From: Oscillospiraceae bacterium
Lineage (GTDB): Bacteria; Bacillota; Clostridia; Saccharofermentanales; Saccharofermentanaceae
Length of the DNA stretch: 35,190 nucleotides
Assembly (NCBI GenBank): GCA_902794115.1
Contig: CADBGD010000012.1
Span: forward strand, 1 to 35,190
Direction: 5' to 3'
In this document: positions 32,740 to 35,190 of the stretch, piece after piece
Layout of the letters: every line of letters begins with the position of its first letter
Position numbering within the stretch: the stretch's first letter is position 1
Position numbers and translations under genes: made by a program
The notes under the pieces: model-generated
Databases searched by the model: none
What the model was told of the DNA's origin: nothing
The model's input: the letters and a program-made list of their open reading frames with translations, nothing else

Positions 32740-33726
32740 ATGGAAAGGAACCTCTTTTTCGTGGATTCTGGTAAATCGGTTTTCTCCTCCTACGATCACT
32801 GCACACTCTGCCCGAGAAACTGCGGCGCAAAACGAAGCGCCGGGAAGGTCGGGTTTTGCGGTATGGGATCGGAGCTCCGTCTTTCCCGTGTCGGTCTTCA
32901 CATGTGGGAAGAGCCCTGCCTTTCCGGAGACAAAGGTTCCGGCACCATTTTCTTTACCGGCTGCAGCCTGGGCTGTATCTTTTGTCAGAATCACGATATT
33001 TCCCGCCGTTCCGGAACAGGCACTTCTGTCCCCATTTTCCGAAGATCCGGAGAAACCCCTTCAGTCCCCTACTCTCGTCCGGGCAAGGTCTATTCCCTGG
33101 AGGCTTTTTCCGATGCCATGCTGGACCTTCAGGCCCAAGGCGCCCATAACATCAACTTCGTTACCGGATGCCACTATGTCCCGCACATTATCGAAGGCGT
33201 CCGGCTGGCAAGAAGTAAAGGTCTTTCGATCCCGACGCTTTATAACTGCGGCGGCTATGAATCCGTGGAGACGATCCGCGCCCTTTCCGGCACGATCGAT
33301 ATCTACTTACCGGACATGAAGTTCTTTTCCCCGGAAATCAGTATGAAATATGCGGGCGCCAAAGACTATTTTTTCCGTGCCAAAGACGCACTGGCTGAGA
33401 TGGTCCGGCAAGCTCCCGATCAGATCTTCGATGAAGACGGGATCATGCAAAAGGGCGTGATCGTCCGTCACCTCATGCTTCCGGGGCTTCTTTTTGACAC
33501 CAAGCATATTCTGGACTATCTTTGCGAGACCTATGGAAATCAAATCACCATCAGTCTCATGAATCAGTACACCCCCATGCCCGGCGTTCCGGAAGAACTT
33601 CAATCGCCTCTTTCTGCGAAACACTATGATTCCATGGTCAACTATCTGACGATCCTCGGGCAAGAGAATGCCTTTACTCAGGAAGGCGGCACTGTAAGTG
33701 AGAGCTTTATTCCGGATTTTGAATAA
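32740..33726 (+). CDS. Radical SAM protein related to pyruvate formate-lyase activating enzymes (COG1313-like)
   Basis: The 328-residue protein has the N-terminal cysteine pattern CTLCPRNCG...GFCG (Cys21, 24, 28, 40), the SAM-cluster motif CSLGCIFC (Cys75, 79, 82) and the segments HMWEEPCLSG and GSGTIFFTGC typical of this family. It would use a 4Fe-4S cluster to cleave S-adenosylmethionine; the target is unknown and no pyruvate formate-lyase gene is nearby. Compared with my memory of relatives it has an insertion of about 20-25 residues after the cluster motif (RRSGTGTSVPIFRRSGET). The ATG at 32740 lacks a ribosome binding site and lies only a few nt after the likely start point; GTG at 32761, 11 nt after AAAGGA, is a good alternative start. 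Confidence 0.9.
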   Translation: MERNLFFVDSGKSVFSSYDHCTLCPRNCGAKRSAGKVGFCGMGSELRLSRVGLHMWEEPCLSGDKGSGTIFFTGCSLGCIFCQNHDISRRSGTGTSVPIFRRSGETPSVPYSRPGKVYSLEAFSDAMLDLQAQGAHNINFVTGCHYVPHIIEGVRLARSKGLSIPTLYNCGGYESVETIRALSGTIDIYLPDMKFFSPEISMKYAGAKDYFFRAKDALAEMVRQAPDQIFDEDGIMQKGVIVRHLMLPGLLFDTKHILDYLCETYGNQITISLMNQYTPMPGVPEELQSPLSAKHYDSMVNYLTILGQENAFTQEGGTVSESFIPDFE

Positions 33727-33727
33727 A

Positions 33728-33803
33728 GCAAGATTTGTTCCCTATTCTCGACCTTTTCCGCAAGATTTGTTATACTCGCTATATGACATGTTAAACTCGC
33801 TAT
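33728..33803 (+). promoter_or_regulatory. Operator-like direct repeats upstream of the AraC-family gene
   Basis: GCAAGATTTGTT occurs at 33728-33739 and 33760-33771 (32 bp apart). TGTTATACTCGCTAT (33768-33782) recurs with one change at 33789-33803 (21 bp apart, two helical turns). A -10-like TATACT (33771-33776) lies within, with a weak TCGACC 17 bp upstream. Direct repeats at helical spacing are the usual form of AraC-family sites, so self-regulation is likely. Confidence 0.6.
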
Positions 33804-33821
33804 TTGGAATAGGAGATGTCC

Positions 33822-34847
33822 ATGTATCCTAGGCACAAAGATGTGCCCCGTTACGAAAGGATCCGCCGTATGAACGATGAACTCATTCACAATCCTGAAC
33901 CGACGTCCGGCTACGAATACGATGAAACGACTCCGATCATCTATAACCAGCCGGTCAAGCAGTTCAGTAAGCGAGTGCTGCACGGAGAAGATGAAGATAT
34001 TGAATTTGTACCGGATACCCGTATGCGTATCTGGTACAACAATCAATATAAGAGTTATGCGCCCCACAGACACGATGCCCTGGAGATTTGTATCCCTATC
34101 GAAAATGAATACAAATATATAGTGGGCAGTAAGTCCTATACTCTGGTTCCGGGAGATATTCTCTTTATCCCGCCGGGAACACTTCATGAGATCGAATGTG
34201 AAAATGAAGGTTGCCGCTTCATCTACCTGTTCATCATCCGCTTCATGGAAGAGCTTCATGACTTCACTTACCTCTCGGAGTTCTTCAGAGAGCCCCGCCT
34301 TGTAAATGAATCCACCTATCCTTCGATCTACGGAAAGATCTATGAGATCTTTATGGGGATCAATGACAACTATTTTCTCTATGAAAATATGGTACTGGAG
34401 ATGCCGATCTACTCCCGTCTCATGAACATCTTCAGTCTCCTCGTGACTGCAAATCCGCAGTTCAACCCGATCCGGCTGGAGGACAGTAAGAGCAAGAGTA
34501 AATATGTAAAGTTTAAGTCCCTGATCAACCATATCAATGCCCACTTTATGGATGAGCTTTCCCTGGAATGGGCGGCGGACTATGTCGGTTTTTCCAAGTT
34601 CCATTTCTCCCGTCTCTTCAAAGAATACACGGATGTCACTTTCTACGATTTCCTTTTGCACCGCAGAATGCAGGCAGCCAAGGTACTTCTCACCGATACA
34701 GAAAAATCCATCACGGAGATCGCATTTCAGTCCGGCTTTAATAACCTGACCAGTTTCACCCGAAGTTTTAAAAATATAACCGGTCATACGCCATCGGATT
34801 ATCGGCTTCTGAGGCAGAAAGATCGGCCTGCTGCTGAGGAAGAATAG
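33822..34847 (+). CDS. AraC-family transcriptional regulator with cupin sensor domain
   Basis: The N-terminal half has a cupin-like effector domain (APHRHDALEICIPIENEYKY, LVPGDILFIPPGTLHEIEC). The C-terminal 100 residues form two helix-turn-helix units (LSLEWAADYVGFSKFHFSRL and SITEIAFQSGFNNLTSFTRS, then the closing HTPSDYR). Such regulators respond to a small molecule, often a sugar, and bind direct repeats. I chose the ATG at 33822, 6 nt after AGGAG; an ATG at 33816 touches the ribosome binding site and is less likely. No sugar transport or enzyme gene is nearby on this side, so the target may lie beyond the right edge or be the gene itself. The inverted frame on the opposite strand is not a gene. 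Confidence 0.93.
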   Translation: MYPRHKDVPRYERIRRMNDELIHNPEPTSGYEYDETTPIIYNQPVKQFSKRVLHGEDEDIEFVPDTRMRIWYNNQYKSYAPHRHDALEICIPIENEYKYIVGSKSYTLVPGDILFIPPGTLHEIECENEGCRFIYLFIIRFMEELHDFTYLSEFFREPRLVNESTYPSIYGKIYEIFMGINDNYFLYENMVLEMPIYSRLMNIFSLLVTANPQFNPIRLEDSKSKSKYVKFKSLINHINAHFMDELSLEWAADYVGFSKFHFSRLFKEYTDVTFYDFLLHRRMQAAKVLLTDTEKSITEIAFQSGFNNLTSFTRSFKNITGHTPSDYRLLRQKDRPAAEEE

Positions 34848-34894
34848 TCTCATTACGTCAAATTGCATCAGTATTTTCCTGATTGATAAATTCA

Positions 34895-34944
34895 TGTCTG
34901 CTGGCGCGTCTACTAATGTTTAGATATAGACGTGCTGGCAGACA
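34895..34944 (+). repeat. 18-bp inverted repeat at the start of the tandem array
   Basis: 34895-34912 pairs with 34927-34944 over 18 positions, the three non-Watson-Crick ones all being G-U wobbles in RNA, with a 14-nt loop. The left arm is an inverted partial copy of the start of the 61-bp unit. Confidence 0.7.
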
Positions 34945-35190
34945 AATCGTGTTATTGTCAGCGCTTGTGTCTGCTTTTGATTGAATATAGACGCAGCGGC
35001 AGACAAATCGTGTTATTGTCTGCCCTCTTGTCTGCTTTTGATTAAATATAGACGCGTCGGCAGACAAATCGTGATATTGTCTGCCCTCTTGTCTGCTTTT
35101 GATTAAATATAGACGCGTCGGCAGACAAATCGTGATAATGTCAGCGCTTATGTCTTCTTTTGATTAAATATAGACGCAGCGGCAGACAAG
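34927..35190. repeat. Tandem array of 61-bp units with internal dyads (runs off the right edge)
   Basis: Units begin at 34927, 34988, 35049, 35110 and 35171, each exactly 61 bp after the last; the fifth is cut by the window end. They start TAGACG, contain GGCAGACAAATCGTG, and end CTTTTGATTAAATA. Units 2 and 3 have a 9-bp stem GGCAGACAA/TTGTCTGCC and a second TTGTCTGC; units 1 and 4 share a variant middle (GTCAGCGCTT). No coding sense is evident, since 61 is not a multiple of three. With 34848-34926 this fills the 343 bp after the AraC gene; no other gene was seen there. Confidence 0.92.

Noticed and set aside
33678..34895. 405-codon minus-strand frame opposite the AraC gene
   Set aside because: The AraC protein has both helix-turn-helix units and a good start; the opposite frame resembles nothing.
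34858..35067. Small minus-strand frame across the 61-bp array
   Set aside because: The unit length is not a multiple of three, so repeats are read in changing frames; no start signal or family.
34927..35190. CRISPR array
   Set aside because: Units are directly adjacent and nearly identical along their whole length, with no unique spacers and no cas genes in the window.

Overview
The window looks like a chromosomal segment of an anaerobic, low-GC-lineage Gram-positive bacterium (Bacillota, most likely class Clostridia; I cannot fix the family). The reasons are the yicC-remA-gmk-rpoZ gene order, a single-chain dimeric glycyl-tRNA synthetase, pyruvate phosphate dikinase, an HPr/Crh-type protein, a RemA homologue, many lipoproteins with Ser/Thr/Glu-rich linkers, strong AGGAGG-type ribosome binding sites and some TTG starts. 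Base composition is near 50% GC. Almost all genes are on the minus strand; only the flotillin, the radical SAM protein and the AraC regulator are on the plus strand. No tRNA, rRNA, insertion sequence, phage gene or CRISPR array was seen.

Layout. (1) 1-1333, minus: an accessory signal-peptidase-like protein and the start of a pilin-like surface protein, probably part of a sortase pilus locus that continues beyond the left edge. (2) 1567-4838: a diguanylate cyclase divergent from a flotillin with an unusually regular Ala/Glu coiled coil. (3) 4925-12948, minus: a four-gene cluster of two large lipoproteins (propeller-like front, solute-binding-protein back), a small lipoprotein and an MgtA-type Mg2+ ATPase, with no ABC permease. 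(4) 13303-19779, minus: a long housekeeping run yicC, remA, gmk, rpoZ, glyS, ppdK, starting from a recognisable promoter and a hairpin leader and ending at an elaborate terminator. (5) 19943-22904, minus: a Crh-like HPr protein, uvrC and a metallophosphoesterase. (6) 23095-26266, minus: amidohydrolase, tsaE, tsaB, rimI. (7) 26337-27842: a Sel1-repeat lipoprotein. (8) 28020-28879: rplM-rpsI with a near-consensus promoter. (9) 29038-32655, minus: purF, a HAD-GNAT fusion and a lipoprotein whose 3' end appears frameshifted. (10) 32740-35190, plus: a radical SAM activase-like protein, an AraC regulator preceded by operator-like direct repeats, and a 61-bp tandem repeat array with internal dyads that runs off the right edge.

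Most of the window is ordinary core genome. The items most worth a second look are the 61-bp array, the Crh-like protein with Gln15/Ser46, the signal peptidase homologue whose catalytic lysine position reads as glycine, the permease-less solute-binding lipoproteins next to mgtA, the operator-like repeats before araC, and the frameshifted lipoprotein. I did not find a clear new defence or mobile system.
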